A stretch of 28,800 bases of DNA from an uncultured Bacillota bacterium (GCA_946545145.1 CAMNNG010000002.1:1-28800); one strand, 5' to 3'; counted from the first letter of the stretch, positions 6,392-15,028 are shown. Program-made: numbers and translations. The notes: generated by a model not told the origin, from the sequence alone.

Positions 6392-6814
6392 TTAGTTCAG
6401 AACTTCGAGACCGGAGAAATCGACTCCGATCATCTCTTCCATCTCAGCAGAGAGGCTGACGATGAAGTCGAGACTGAACATTTCTGAGATCTTCTTGAGT
6501 CTTTCAATGAACTCAGGCAGATTTCCCAGCGATACATCGGCATGTTTGAGTATGCCGTCGATGAACATAGTGTCTATATCGTGGTCGGAACTGATGATTC
6601 CGTAAATGAAGCCGATATATTCATCACTGTTCGTGATATGCGGGAAGTCCTCCATGCATACCACTCTGATCTTATGTTTGAGATCGAATGTTAGTCTGCT
6701 GTCTTTATTTATGAATACGATTGATCCGTGACTGTTTTCTACAAGATCGTTAGCCAGTTCGATCATCTGCTTCGTCTTGCCGCTTCCTTTATGTCCGACC
6801 AGTAATTTCACCAT
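6392..6814 (-). CDS. Small P-loop NTPase of unknown function
   Basis: A 140-residue protein that I do not recognise at family level. It starts MVKLLV, followed by a Walker A motif GHKGSGKT (7-14). A Walker B candidate, TMFID, is at 82-86, and a hydrophobic strand, FIVSLSA, at about 117-123 may carry sensor residues. No DNA-binding or membrane segment is visible; the layout is that of a minimal P-loop domain, somewhat like thymidine kinase in its first strand, but without the zinc-binding part. An upstream ATG at 6862 is rejected since it overlaps the -10 region. ATG at 6814 lies 7 nt after AAGGAGG. The gene has its own strong promoter and terminator, so it forms a single-gene unit. Confidence 0.75.
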   Translation of the reverse strand: MVKLLVGHKGSGKTKQMIELANDLVENSHGSIVFINKDSRLTFDLKHKIRVVCMEDFPHITNSDEYIGFIYGIISSDHDIDTMFIDGILKHADVSLGNLPEFIERLKKISEMFSLDFIVSLSAEMEEMIGVDFSGLEVLN

Positions 6815-6853
6815 AATTCTGCCCTCCTTTTCCATCGCCTCGCATTTTTTACA

Positions 6854-6882
6854 ATTATACACTAACTTGCGTAGCGTGACAA
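6854..6882 (-). promoter_or_regulatory. Promoter of the P-loop gene
   Basis: TTGTCA (6877-6882), a 17-nt spacer and a perfect TATAAT (6854-6859) on the minus strand, about 40 nt before the chosen ATG at 6814. Confidence 0.85.
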
Positions 6883-6907
6883 TGTGATTTCTGTAACGAT
6901 GTATAGT

Positions 6908-7948
6908 TTATATTGTGTCCCGGCTGCTCTGCGAAAGTCTGAGCTGACCGCAGGAAGCATCTATATCGCTTCCCAGCGTACGCCTTACGGTAGCCGGTAT
7001 TCCCAGACTTTCAAGCATTTCGCGGATCTCCTCCGCACGCTTTCTTCCCGGGCTTTCAAGTGCACCCTCCTCTATTGGATTGAGAGGAATTAGATTGACG
7101 TGGCAAAGCATGCCTCTTAAGAGCGATGCCAGCTCACGTATGCATTCGTCGCTGTCGTTGACGCCCTTGGTGACGGCGTATTCGAACGTCACTCTTCTGT
7201 GCGTCTTTTCAGCATAACTCCTGCAGGCGTCTATGAGTTCGCTTACAGGATATTTGTTCGCTATCGGCATGATCCCGCGCCTTATCGCATCATTGGGCGC
7301 ATGCAGCGAGATAGCAAGGTTGACCTGAGGCATATCGGAGGCCATATCCGCTATCCTCGGTACGATGCCGCATGTGGATATCGTGATGTTCCTGTGGCCT
7401 ATGCCAAGGCCCTTCTCCTGATTGATGAGCCTGACGAATTTCCTGACGTTCTCATAATTGTCGAAGGGTTCGCCCGTGCCCATAACGACGACGTGGCTGA
7501 TCCTTTCACCTTCGCCGCAGCACAGAGCCTGCGTCACCTGGATCTGTCCGGCCATTTCTCCCGGGGTCAGATCGCGCGAGAGTCCGTTCTTTCCCGAAGC
7601 GCAGAAAACACATCCCATCCTGCATCCCGCCTGGGACGATATGCAGATGGAATTTCCGTATTTGTACTTCATGAAGACGGTCTCGATGGCGTTTCCATCG
7701 TCCAGGCCGTAGAGAAACTTCTGCGTGCCGTCTTTGGACTTCAGTCTTCTGAGGACTTCGAGGCCCGATATCCTGCAGCTTTCTTCCAGCTTCGCTCTGA
7801 AGGAAGCGGGAAGATTCGTCATCTCACCGAAAGAGGAAGCTCCCCGGCAGAGCCACTCAGAGATCTGTTTTCCTCTGAATGCCTTTTCGCCGAGGGCTTC
7901 CGACAGTTCGCATATTTCTTTGATCTCAAGACTTCTGATATCGATCAT
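6908..7948 (-). CDS. rlmN: Dual-specificity 23S rRNA/tRNA adenine-C2 methyltransferase RlmN
   Basis: A 346-residue radical SAM enzyme. The [4Fe-4S]-binding motif is CRMGCVFC (Cys109, Cys113, Cys116), and the C-terminal cysteine that carries the methyl in RlmN is Cys333 in SCGQLR. Other family marks are VVMGTGEP and AISLHAPND. RlmN methylates A2503 of 23S rRNA and A37 of some tRNAs. An upstream region of about 100 residues (AFRGKQISEWL) is the usual N-terminal accessory domain. The gene starts 10 bp after ileS and should share its T-box-controlled transcript, linking rRNA/tRNA modification to isoleucyl-tRNA charging. No resistance-type Cfr features are seen; the length and context favour the housekeeping enzyme. 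Confidence 0.96.
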   Translation of the reverse strand: MIDIRSLEIKEICELSEALGEKAFRGKQISEWLCRGASSFGEMTNLPASFRAKLEESCRISGLEVLRRLKSKDGTQKFLYGLDDGNAIETVFMKYKYGNSICISSQAGCRMGCVFCASGKNGLSRDLTPGEMAGQIQVTQALCCGEGERISHVVVMGTGEPFDNYENVRKFVRLINQEKGLGIGHRNITISTCGIVPRIADMASDMPQVNLAISLHAPNDAIRRGIMPIANKYPVSELIDACRSYAEKTHRRVTFEYAVTKGVNDSDECIRELASLLRGMLCHVNLIPLNPIEEGALESPGRKRAEEIREMLESLGIPATVRRTLGSDIDASCGQLRLSQSSRDTI

Positions 7949-7958
7949 GCGCCCTGGA

Positions 7959-10900
7959 TCACGCTTTCTCTATTGCGATGCCCGTCTTGTGGCCGTTGAT
8001 CTTGTATGTATCCTCAGCAGCCGCAAATGCGATGTCCTTAGCGAGCGTCTCAGTCATGATGTAGTCCTTGAACAGTTCTACTGCAGCCTTGACTTCGTCG
8101 TCAGCATCGAGCGTGAGAGTGATGTTGTCCATCATCTCGAGGTTCTTCTGCTTTCTCATCTGCTGGACCTTGGAGATGACTTCTCTTGCAAGTCCTTCAT
8201 CGATGAGCTCCTGAGTAAGCTCTGTCGCGAGAGCTACGGAGATTCCGCTTTCTACGCCTACAGCATAGCCTTCCTTACCGATGATGCGTACATCGACGAG
8301 GTCTTTGCTGATAGCGACCTGATCACCGTCGAGATCAAGAGTGCAGCCGTTATCGAGTTCGCGTACGAACGACTCAGGATCCACCTTCGAGAGAGCCTGG
8401 CCGAATGCCTTGACCTTGCTTCCAAGAGCCGGGCCTGCAGCCTTGAAGTTCGGCTTGAGCTCATATGACATATAGTTTCTGATATCGTCAACGAACTGTA
8501 CTTCCTTGACGTTCAGCTCGTCCTTCATCAGCGGTGCGAGATCGCCAACTGTCTCTTCGAGCGAGGAGTCGAGGAGCATAGCGCTGAGCGGCTGTCTTAC
8601 CTTCAGCTTTTCCTTCTCACGGGCTCCGCGGCCGAGGCTTACGATAGTTCTGAGCGTTTCCATCCTGTCTTCAGCGGCAACGTCGATCATGCTCGTGTCA
8701 GCTACCGGGAAGTCTGCCAGATGTACGGAGTACTCGCCTGTGAGGTTCGTGTACATCTCGTCAGCCAGGAAGCATGCGATAGGAGCCATGAGCTTGGATA
8801 TTCCTACGAGCACTTCGTAAGTCGTCTTGTATACGGCCTTCTTGTCGTCCGTCATCTCACTGCCCCAGAATCTGCGGCGCGCTCTTCTGATGTACCAGTT
8901 GGAGAGGTCTTCTGTTACGAAGTCCTGGATAGCTCTTACAGTCTTCATGTGATCGTAGTGATCCATCTCGTATGTGACTGTTTCGACCAGACGGTTGTAC
9001 TTGCTGAGGATCCATCTGTCGAGCTCAGGTCTCTTCTCATACGGTACGTCCAGGGAAGCGCAGTCTACGTCGTCCTGGTTGCTGTAGAGTACGAAGAAGT
9101 TATATACGTTCTTCAGAGTACCGAAGAATTTGCTTACTGTGTCTTTGAGGCCGTCTTCGTCGAACTTAGTCGGAGTCCATGCCGGCGATACGGATACGAG
9201 GTACCACTTCGCTGCGTCCGCGCCGTACTTCTCGAAGAGTTCGAACGGGCTGACAGTGTTGCCTCTCGACTTCGACATCTTCTTGCCGTTCTTGTCGAGG
9301 ATGAGGTCGTTGACGAGTACGTTCTTGTAGGGAGCCTTGCCCTTCATGAGCGTAGATACGGCCATAAGCGAATAGAACCATCCTCTTGTCTGGTCGATAC
9401 CTTCGCAGATAAAGTCAGCCGGGAATCTGTCTGTATCGAAGTCGGATTCGTTCTCGAACGGCCAGTGCCACTGGGCGAACGGAGCGCAGCCCGAGTCGAA
9501 CCAGCAGTCCATTACCTCAGGTATACGCGTCATCACCTTGCCGCACTCAGGACATGTGAGGTGGACGTCGTCCACATACGGTCTGTGCAGTTCGATCGAC
9601 TCGTCGATGTCTTCGATAACCTTTTCCACGAGTTCCTTTCTGCTTCCTACGCACTCAAGATGACCGCATTCGCATCTCCAGATCGGGATCGGTGTTCCCC
9701 AGTATCTGTTTCTGGAGATAGCCCAGTCTTTGACGTCAGCAAGCCAGTTGCCGAATCTCTTGTCGCCGACATAGGGCGGCCACCAGTTGACTGTATTGTT
9801 GTTCGCTACGAGCTCGTCCTTGAGCTGGCTCATGCCGATGTACCAGCTGCGGTTAGCATAGTAAACGAGCGGAGTCTGGCATCTCCAGCAGTGCGGATAG
9901 TTATGAGCTATAGTTTCTTTGTCATATACCTTCTCTTCACCGAGGTATTTCATGATCTCTACCGCGAGACCGTCTTCCATGATGAAGTGTCCCTTCCACG
10001 GACCCTCTGTGAACTTTCCTTCGAGGTCTACCGGCTGGAAGAATACGATGTCGTACTTCTGGCCTGTGATATAGTCGTCTTCACCGAATGCAGGCGCCGA
10101 GTGAACGAGGCCTGTACCGTCTGTGTCTACTACGAAGTCGCCGCAGATGACTTTGAATTTGTTTCCTTCAGGAACATTGGCTTCGGGGAATATCGTCTCG
10201 TATTCCTGATTTTCGAGGTCCTTACCTTTTTCCGTTCTGACTACTTCGTAGTTTCCTGCTCCAAGCACTCTGTCTGCAGCTCCTTCAGCTACGCAGAGGA
10301 TGCATCCTTCGTGCGGACCGTTCAGCATCTTCGCCCATACGTATGTGAGCTCGGGGTGTACCATGATCGCAACGTTGGAGTAAAGTGTCCATGCCGTTGT
10401 CGTCCATGCGAGGAAGTATTCGTTCTCTGTGCCCTTCTTCCTGAATTTGCATGTAAGCGTCAGGACATCGTCTTCCTGGTAGCCGAGAGCTACTTCGTGG
10501 GAAGCAAGACCTGTTCCGCATCTCGGGCACCACGGAACTACTTTGTATCCTTCGAACAGGAGTCCTCTGTCGAATGTGCTCTTCAGAACATGCCATCCTG
10601 TTTCGATGTAGTTGTTGTCGAATGTGATGTAGGAGTCTTCAAGATCGATCGTCATACCAAGACGGAGGCTGAGGTCTTCCCAGTCGCTTACGTACTTGAA
10701 TACGGATTCCTTACATTTCTTGTTGAACTTTTCGATACCGTAGTTCTCGATCTCGAACTTGTTGTTGAAGCCGAGTTCCTTCTCGACTTCGAGCTCTACC
10801 GGAAGACCGTGTGTGTCCCAGCCGGCTCTCGGCCAGCACTGGTAACCTTTCATGATCTTGTACTTGATCACGGAATCCTTAAGAGTTCTTGCCATCGCGT

Positions 10901-11069
10901 GATGTATGCCCGGACGGCCGTTAGCCGTCGGAGGACCTTCTACCCATACGAAGGATTCGTTTCCTTCGCGGGCGTCATAGCATTGTTTCAGGAGGTCGTC
11001 CTCCTTCCATTTTGTCGCCCGTTCTAATTCGTTTTCGCCAACAGGCTTTGTCGATAGATTGTTGTACAT
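7959..11069 (-). CDS. ileS: Isoleucyl-tRNA synthetase, type 2, with swapped GXHH motif
   Basis: A 1036-residue class I synthetase that charges tRNA-Ile in the cytoplasm. It has the N-terminal catalytic domain, CP1 editing insertion (about 190-400), a zinc-binding Cys cluster (RCECG, CPECG), KMSKS (about 597-601) and a tRNA-binding C-terminal part. The signature that is normally HXGH reads GIHH (54-57) in PPTANGRPGIHHAMAR, the arrangement described for a subset of bacterial/eukaryote-like IleRS2 enzymes and associated with very strong mupirocin resistance. The bacterial type 1 C-terminal zinc finger is not seen. ATG at 11069 follows AAAGGAGAGG. Expression should be controlled by the T-box leader upstream; rlmN is 10 bp downstream. 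Confidence 0.96.
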   Translation of the reverse strand: MYNNLSTKPVGENELERATKWKEDDLLKQCYDAREGNESFVWVEGPPTANGRPGIHHAMARTLKDSVIKYKIMKGYQCWPRAGWDTHGLPVELEVEKELGFNNKFEIENYGIEKFNKKCKESVFKYVSDWEDLSLRLGMTIDLEDSYITFDNNYIETGWHVLKSTFDRGLLFEGYKVVPWCPRCGTGLASHEVALGYQEDDVLTLTCKFRKKGTENEYFLAWTTTAWTLYSNVAIMVHPELTYVWAKMLNGPHEGCILCVAEGAADRVLGAGNYEVVRTEKGKDLENQEYETIFPEANVPEGNKFKVICGDFVVDTDGTGLVHSAPAFGEDDYITGQKYDIVFFQPVDLEGKFTEGPWKGHFIMEDGLAVEIMKYLGEEKVYDKETIAHNYPHCWRCQTPLVYYANRSWYIGMSQLKDELVANNNTVNWWPPYVGDKRFGNWLADVKDWAISRNRYWGTPIPIWRCECGHLECVGSRKELVEKVIEDIDESIELHRPYVDDVHLTCPECGKVMTRIPEVMDCWFDSGCAPFAQWHWPFENESDFDTDRFPADFICEGIDQTRGWFYSLMAVSTLMKGKAPYKNVLVNDLILDKNGKKMSKSRGNTVSPFELFEKYGADAAKWYLVSVSPAWTPTKFDEDGLKDTVSKFFGTLKNVYNFFVLYSNQDDVDCASLDVPYEKRPELDRWILSKYNRLVETVTYEMDHYDHMKTVRAIQDFVTEDLSNWYIRRARRRFWGSEMTDDKKAVYKTTYEVLVGISKLMAPIACFLADEMYTNLTGEYSVHLADFPVADTSMIDVAAEDRMETLRTIVSLGRGAREKEKLKVRQPLSAMLLDSSLEETVGDLAPLMKDELNVKEVQFVDDIRNYMSYELKPNFKAAGPALGSKVKAFGQALSKVDPESFVRELDNGCTLDLDGDQVAISKDLVDVRIIGKEGYAVGVESGISVALATELTQELIDEGLAREVISKVQQMRKQKNLEMMDNITLTLDADDEVKAAVELFKDYIMTETLAKDIAFAAAEDTYKINGHKTGIAIEKA

Positions 11070-11086
11070 GCTTCCTCTCCTTTGCT

Positions 11087-11116
11087 AAAAAAAATCCCCA
11101 ATCTTAAGATTAGGGA
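11087..11116 (-). terminator. T-box terminator ahead of ileS
   Basis: TCCCTAATC-TTAA-GATTGGGGA (9 bp with one G-U) followed by TTTTTTTT on the minus strand, 18 nt before the ileS start. The upstream arm can alternatively join the T-box antiterminator. Confidence 0.9.
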
Positions 11117-11328
11117 CGATTATCATTTTTAACCGCGGTACCACCCTAGTTTGCTGCCATCACAGCCACTTAATTTGGTATTGGCTCCGGAGTGATACAT
11201 GACCGTACTTTCGCGATGGGCCTCTCAGCAGCCGGCTCCTCTCTGTATCGCTACTTCATCGACGATCAACATTTCCTTCAACGCCTTGGGGATCATTCAG
11301 TTGTAACTTACATCGTTTTTTCGATGTC
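11087..11328 (-). promoter_or_regulatory. T-box riboswitch of ileS-rlmN, isoleucine (ATC) specifier
   Basis: The leader shows the conserved T-box landmarks in order: GTTGATCGTCGATGAAGTA (stem I start with the AGTA box), AGAGAGGAGCCGG...GCTGAGAG, the specifier ATC at 11194-11196 just before ACTCCGGAG, and the antiterminator motif AGGGTGGTACCGCGG at 11133-11147, followed by the terminator. ATC is an isoleucine codon, matching the gene. Uncharged tRNA-Ile should pair with ATC and, through its NCCA end, with TGGT, allowing read-through into ileS. It fills most of the 336-bp gap between the TerC-family gene and ileS. Confidence 0.93.
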
Positions 11329-11334
11329 CAAATC

Positions 11335-11362
11335 ATTGTATCACTATCAGAAGTTATGTCAA
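11335..11362 (-). promoter_or_regulatory. Promoter of the T-box/ileS transcript
   Basis: TTGACA (11357-11362), a 16-nt spacer and TACAAT (11335-11340) with a TGA just before it (extended -10). Transcription should begin near 11328. Confidence 0.85.
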
Positions 11363-11405
11363 GGACTTTTCATTATAGTCAGAAAAGTGATTCAGCTTGC
11401 TGCTC

Positions 11406-12281
11406 TTACTGCTGGACTTTTGCCTTCCTCTTCGAGATGATCATGGAAGCGATTATGCTGATGATCAGAGTCAGCAGTATGAAGCAGATAGACACCGGTG
11501 TGGAGATATGGATGTCTATTATGCCTGAGATCATCTTGAGTCCTGTGAATATCAGGATGACGGCTACGCCGTACTTCACGTAAGCGAACCTCTCCTGGAC
11601 ATGCTCTATTACGAAGTAAAGCTGTCTGAGTCCGAGTATCGCGAATATGTTGGACGAGTATACGATCATGAGATCGCGCGAGATCGAAAGCACCGCAGGC
11701 ACCGAATCGATAGCGAACATGATGTCTGAGCTCTCGATCAGTATGAGGACGCCGAGAAGCGGCGTCGCGATGCGCTTTCCGTTCTCCTTCGTAAAGAACT
11801 TTTCATCGACGAAATACTTCGTCATCGGTATGATCTTTGAGATCATCTTCAGTATCCTGCTGTCATGCGGGTCCTTTTCTTCATCTTCGTTCCTGAACAT
11901 CTTCGCGCCGCTGAAGAGAAGCATCACGCCGAATATGTAGAGCACCCACTCGAATTTGTTGACAACGGATACTCCGAAGAATATGAAGAAGAATCTGAGA
12001 ACTATCGCGCCCAGTATGCCCCATCCGAGCACCCTGTGCTGCGCGTGTTCCGTTATGCCGAAGCTCATGAAGATCATGAGGAATACGAAGACGTTATCGA
12101 TGCTCAGCGAGAATTCTATAAGATATCCGCCGAGGAACTCGATCGCCTTTTCGTGTCCGTAGAAATAGTAGACTCCCGCGTTGAAGATCATTGCAAGTGA
12201 TACCCAGAAAATGAGCCACCTGATCGATTTGACTGCGTTCATCACCTTATGATCGTTGTGTTTTGATTCTATCTCACTCAT
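11406..12281 (-). CDS. TerC/Alx-family integral membrane protein
   Basis: A 291-residue protein with about eight hydrophobic segments. The TerC family marks are clear: EFSLSIDNVFVFL (about 56-68), the second acidic motif ESSDIMFAIDSVPAVLSI, and FAILGLRQLYFVIEHV. The acidic residues inside the membrane are conserved in Alx/TerC proteins, several of which export Mn(II) or load metal onto exported proteins; the tellurite link of the name should not be over-read. A charged cytoplasmic loop (EDEEKDPHDSR) lies mid-protein, and a lysine-rich tail ends it. ATG at 12281 follows CAGGAAAGACATAAT. I see no yybP-ykoY-type Mn riboswitch in the short upstream gap. It may share transcription with the upstream zincin gene. 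Confidence 0.9.
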   Translation of the reverse strand: MSEIESKHNDHKVMNAVKSIRWLIFWVSLAMIFNAGVYYFYGHEKAIEFLGGYLIEFSLSIDNVFVFLMIFMSFGITEHAQHRVLGWGILGAIVLRFFFIFFGVSVVNKFEWVLYIFGVMLLFSGAKMFRNEDEEKDPHDSRILKMISKIIPMTKYFVDEKFFTKENGKRIATPLLGVLILIESSDIMFAIDSVPAVLSISRDLMIVYSSNIFAILGLRQLYFVIEHVQERFAYVKYGVAVILIFTGLKMISGIIDIHISTPVSICFILLTLIISIIASMIISKRKAKVQQ

Positions 12282-12376
12282 ATTATGTCTTTCCTGTTCT
12301 TATTCCTGCCTGTATTATACTCCCTGCTGTCCGCTATATTATATCAAAACGATTAGAAATTCATTAAAACTTTGCC

Positions 12377-12751
12377 TCAGCGGTTCTTTCTTTCAAAATA
12401 CCTTGCGAGCTGCTCTTCATCCCATACCTCGAGTCCGCGCTCGCCCGCAAGAGATTCAAGATGGTGAGTGAATTCATGGAGAAGCGTCTCCCTGAGCTGG
12501 GCGGCTATCCTTTCCTTCGGAGCATTCGGAAACATGCGCGCGAAGGATCCGTAATATATCTTGATGAGGCGCCCCATCATCCCGCCGCGCTGGTATTCGC
12601 CCAGTATCCAAAGATCTCCGTCAACTGAATACGGACTCTGCTTTTCTTCCGGGAGAAGAAGTATCCCTCCGTTCAGATCGTTATAGAATTCTGGCGGCAG
12701 GCTCTCTGCTATTTCATCAAGCAGATCCTGCGTTTCTTCGATGCTGATCAT
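12377..12751 (-). CDS. Zincin-like metallopeptidase family protein
   Basis: A 124-residue protein with HEFTHH (92-97), an HExxH zinc site, in the helix LLHEFTHHLESLAGERG. Length and layout, with a short acidic N-terminal part and the motif near the C-terminus, fit the small zincin family (PF06262-like) of unknown function found widely in bacteria. There is no signal peptide, so it is cytoplasmic. The third zinc ligand may be Glu or His shortly after the helix (for example in EVWDEEQ). ATG at 12751 follows GAAGGTGAAAAA. The pnp terminator lies upstream and the TerC-family gene follows after 95 bp. Confidence 0.75.
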   Translation of the reverse strand: MISIEETQDLLDEIAESLPPEFYNDLNGGILLLPEEKQSPYSVDGDLWILGEYQRGGMMGRLIKIYYGSFARMFPNAPKERIAAQLRETLLHEFTHHLESLAGERGLEVWDEEQLARYFERKNR

Positions 12752-12771
12752 TTTTTCACCTTCATTTATCC

Positions 12772-12808
12772 TGATAGAAAGAAACAGGGCTGATCATGTC
12801 AGCCCCGT
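12772..12808 (-). terminator. Terminator of pnp
   Basis: ACGGGGCTGA and TCAGCCCTGT pair (10 bp, one G-U) around a CATGA loop on the minus strand and are followed by TTCTTTC. It lies 30 bp after the pnp stop. Confidence 0.85.
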
Positions 12809-12837
12809 TCTATTCAGCTCGGCTGCGCAAGGCTGGT

Positions 12838-14934
12838 TTAGAGTAATTCCTTACGCGACAAGTTTATACGGTCCTGACTGTCTATTTCCGTGACTTTTAC
12901 AGTGACCTTGTCTCCGATGTTCATTACATCTTCGACCTTTTCTACTCTTTCTTTGGCCATCTTCGAAATGTGGAGCAGTCCCTCCTGGCCCGGCAGGATC
13001 TCGATGAAGGCTCCGAAGTTCATGATCCTCTTGACCGTTCCTTCGTATACCTTTCCGACCTCTACCTCAGCTGTGAGGAGTTCTACCATCTCTACAGCCT
13101 TCTTAGCCGACTCTCCGTCGACAGATGCGATGTAAACAGTTCCGTCGTCTTCGATGTCGATCTTCGCGCCGGTCTCCTCTACGATGCCCTGGATCGTCTT
13201 TCCGCCCGGTCCGATGACTATGCGGATCTTGTCCGGATCGATGTGCATAGTGATGATCCTCGGAGCGTACGGTGAAAGCTCTTTTCTCGGCTCTGCGAGC
13301 TCGTCGAGCATCTCCTTCATGATCTGCATACGGCCTTCTCTTGCCTGTGCGAGAGCTTCCTGGAGGATCTCCTTGGAAAGACCGTGGACCTTGATGTCCA
13401 TCTGCATGGCTGTAACGCCCTTTTCCGTTCCTGTGACCTTGAAGTCCATGTCTCCGAGGAAGTCTTCCATTCCCTGGATATCGGAAAGGATGGCGATCTT
13501 CTGCGATCCGTCCTCTTCGATCCTCTCTACGAGGCCCATTGCGATGCCCGCAACAGGAGCCTTGATCGGAACGCCGGCGTCCATGAGAGCCATCGTGCTG
13601 CCGCATGTGGAAGCCATCGAGCTCGATCCGTTGGATGAAAGGATCTCACTGACCACTCTGATCGCATACGGGAACTCTTCCTTGGACGGAAGTACAGGGA
13701 GCAGAGCACGCTCTGCGAGAGCTCCGTGTCCGATCTCTCTTCTTCCCGGGCTTCTGATCGGTCTTGTTTCACCTACGGAATATCCGGGGAAGTTGTAGTG
13801 ATGCATATATCTCTTCTCAGTCTGCTCGCTGATGCCGTCGAGTCTCTGGCCTTCGCTGAGCGTTCCGAGAGTAGCGACGGACAGAGCCTGAGTCTGGCCG
13901 CGCTTGAAAAGACCGCTGCCGTGCGTTCTGGGAAGAAGACCTGCCTCTACCCATACCGGCCTGATCTCTTTGTAAGTACGGTTGTCCGGTCTGATGCCGT
14001 CATCGAGGATGAGGCTTCTGACCTGTTCCTTGGTTATCTGATAAAGAACGTCGCCGATCTGCTTTTCACACTCTGGGAAGATCTCCTCGAAGTGCTCCTG
14101 GGTCTCGACTTCTACAGCGTCCATGTTGTCGAGCCTTTCCTGCTTTTCTTCTGTGTGAACAGCCTCGCGCATCTTCTCTGTAGCGAACTCTCTTACAGCC
14201 TGGTCGATCTCTTCAGGAACTGTCTCGAGCTCGATCTCCTGCTTCGGCTTTCCTACCTCGGCTACTACATCGTCGATGAACGCGACGATCTTCTTGATCT
14301 CTTCATGTGCGAACATGATGGCGTCGAGCATCTCTTCTTCGGGAACTTCATTGGCTCCGGCTTCGACCATCATGATGGCTTCTTTCGTGCCGGCTACAGT
14401 AAGCGAAATGTCGCTCGCTTCTCTCTGCGCCAGATCCGGGTTGACGATCAGTTCTCCGTCAACGCGGCCGATGACGACCGAACCTGTCGGACCGTCCCAC
14501 GGGATATCCGAGATGGCAAGCGCAACGCTCGAACCGATCATTGCCGCGAACTCCGAAGAAGCATCGTGGTCCATGGAAAGGACTGTTGCTACGACCTGTA
14601 CGTCATTGTAGAGGCCCTTCGGGAAAAGCGGACGGAGCGGTCTGTCGATAAGACGCGATGTAAGCGTAGCCTTTTCGCTCGGTCTTCCTTCACGCTTGAT
14701 GTATCCTCCCGGGATCTTGCCTGCAGCATACATCTTCTCTTCGTAATCGCAGCTGAGCGGGAAGAAATCCACGTCTCTTCTTTCCTTGGACATACATGCC
14801 GTAACGTTGACGACAGTATCTCCGTAACGGACCATTACCTGGCCGTTCGCCTGCTCGCATACTTTTCCTATCTCCAGTTCGAGCAGTCTTCCACCTACAG
14901 CTGTTCTGAAAACTTTATAATCTTCAAACTTCAT
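12838..14934 (-). CDS. pnp: Polyribonucleotide nucleotidyltransferase (PNPase)
   Basis: A 698-residue phosphorolytic 3'-5' exoribonuclease. It has two RNase PH domains separated by an all-helical linker, then a KH domain (VIGPGGKTIQGI, GxxG loop) and a C-terminal S1 domain (GTVKRIMNFGAFIEILPG to INLSRKELL). The catalytic aspartates of the second PH domain are in SDIQGMEDFLGDMDFKV; the phosphate-binding GSSS segment is also present (SSNGSSSMAST). The chosen ATG at 14934 (MKFEDYKVF) follows AGGAGG 11 nt upstream; an in-frame ATG at 14973 would lie inside the leader hairpin and adds no family sequence. Downstream of rpsO, the classic rpsO-pnp order, with a terminator-like hairpin and a second hairpin in between. 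Confidence 0.98.
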   Translation of the reverse strand: MKFEDYKVFRTAVGGRLLELEIGKVCEQANGQVMVRYGDTVVNVTACMSKERRDVDFFPLSCDYEEKMYAAGKIPGGYIKREGRPSEKATLTSRLIDRPLRPLFPKGLYNDVQVVATVLSMDHDASSEFAAMIGSSVALAISDIPWDGPTGSVVIGRVDGELIVNPDLAQREASDISLTVAGTKEAIMMVEAGANEVPEEEMLDAIMFAHEEIKKIVAFIDDVVAEVGKPKQEIELETVPEEIDQAVREFATEKMREAVHTEEKQERLDNMDAVEVETQEHFEEIFPECEKQIGDVLYQITKEQVRSLILDDGIRPDNRTYKEIRPVWVEAGLLPRTHGSGLFKRGQTQALSVATLGTLSEGQRLDGISEQTEKRYMHHYNFPGYSVGETRPIRSPGRREIGHGALAERALLPVLPSKEEFPYAIRVVSEILSSNGSSSMASTCGSTMALMDAGVPIKAPVAGIAMGLVERIEEDGSQKIAILSDIQGMEDFLGDMDFKVTGTEKGVTAMQMDIKVHGLSKEILQEALAQAREGRMQIMKEMLDELAEPRKELSPYAPRIITMHIDPDKIRIVIGPGGKTIQGIVEETGAKIDIEDDGTVYIASVDGESAKKAVEMVELLTAEVEVGKVYEGTVKRIMNFGAFIEILPGQEGLLHISKMAKERVEKVEDVMNIGDKVTVKVTEIDSQDRINLSRKELL

Positions 14935-14966
14935 ATTATCAACTACCTCCTGATAATATCCTACAA

Positions 14967-14986
14967 AAAGCACCGGATTGTGCTTT
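14967..14986 (-). promoter_or_regulatory. pnp leader hairpin
   Basis: AAAGCAC-AATCCG-GTGCTTT on the minus strand, followed by TTG, about 33 nt before the pnp start. In E. coli, RNase III cutting of an rpsO-pnp leader stem is the basis of PNPase autocontrol. This hairpin sits in the equivalent place but is shorter, so equivalence is inference. Confidence 0.5.
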
Positions 14987-14990
14987 ATAC

Positions 14991-15018
14991 AAATAAAAGC
15001 GAGGAGGTCCTCCTCGCT
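14991..15018 (-). terminator. Terminator of rpsO
   Basis: AGCGAGGAGG and CCTCCTCGCT form a strong near-perfect palindrome followed by TTTTATTT on the minus strand, 11 bp past the rpsO stop. No promoter was recognised between it and pnp, so read-through probably feeds pnp. Confidence 0.88.
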
Positions 15019-15028
15019 GATATTTTTC

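Noticed and set aside
6815..6862. Upstream ATG for the P-loop protein
   Set aside because: It overlaps the -10 element of the gene's own promoter; the ATG at 6814 has the SD.
8721..11027. 768-residue plus-strand open frame antisense to ileS
   Set aside because: It is the mirror of a highly biased coding strand, has no SD, no recognisable family and lies entirely inside a certain gene.
12282..12376. Mn-sensing yybP-ykoY riboswitch ahead of the TerC-family gene
   Set aside because: The gap is only 95 bp and AT-rich, with no matching conserved loops.
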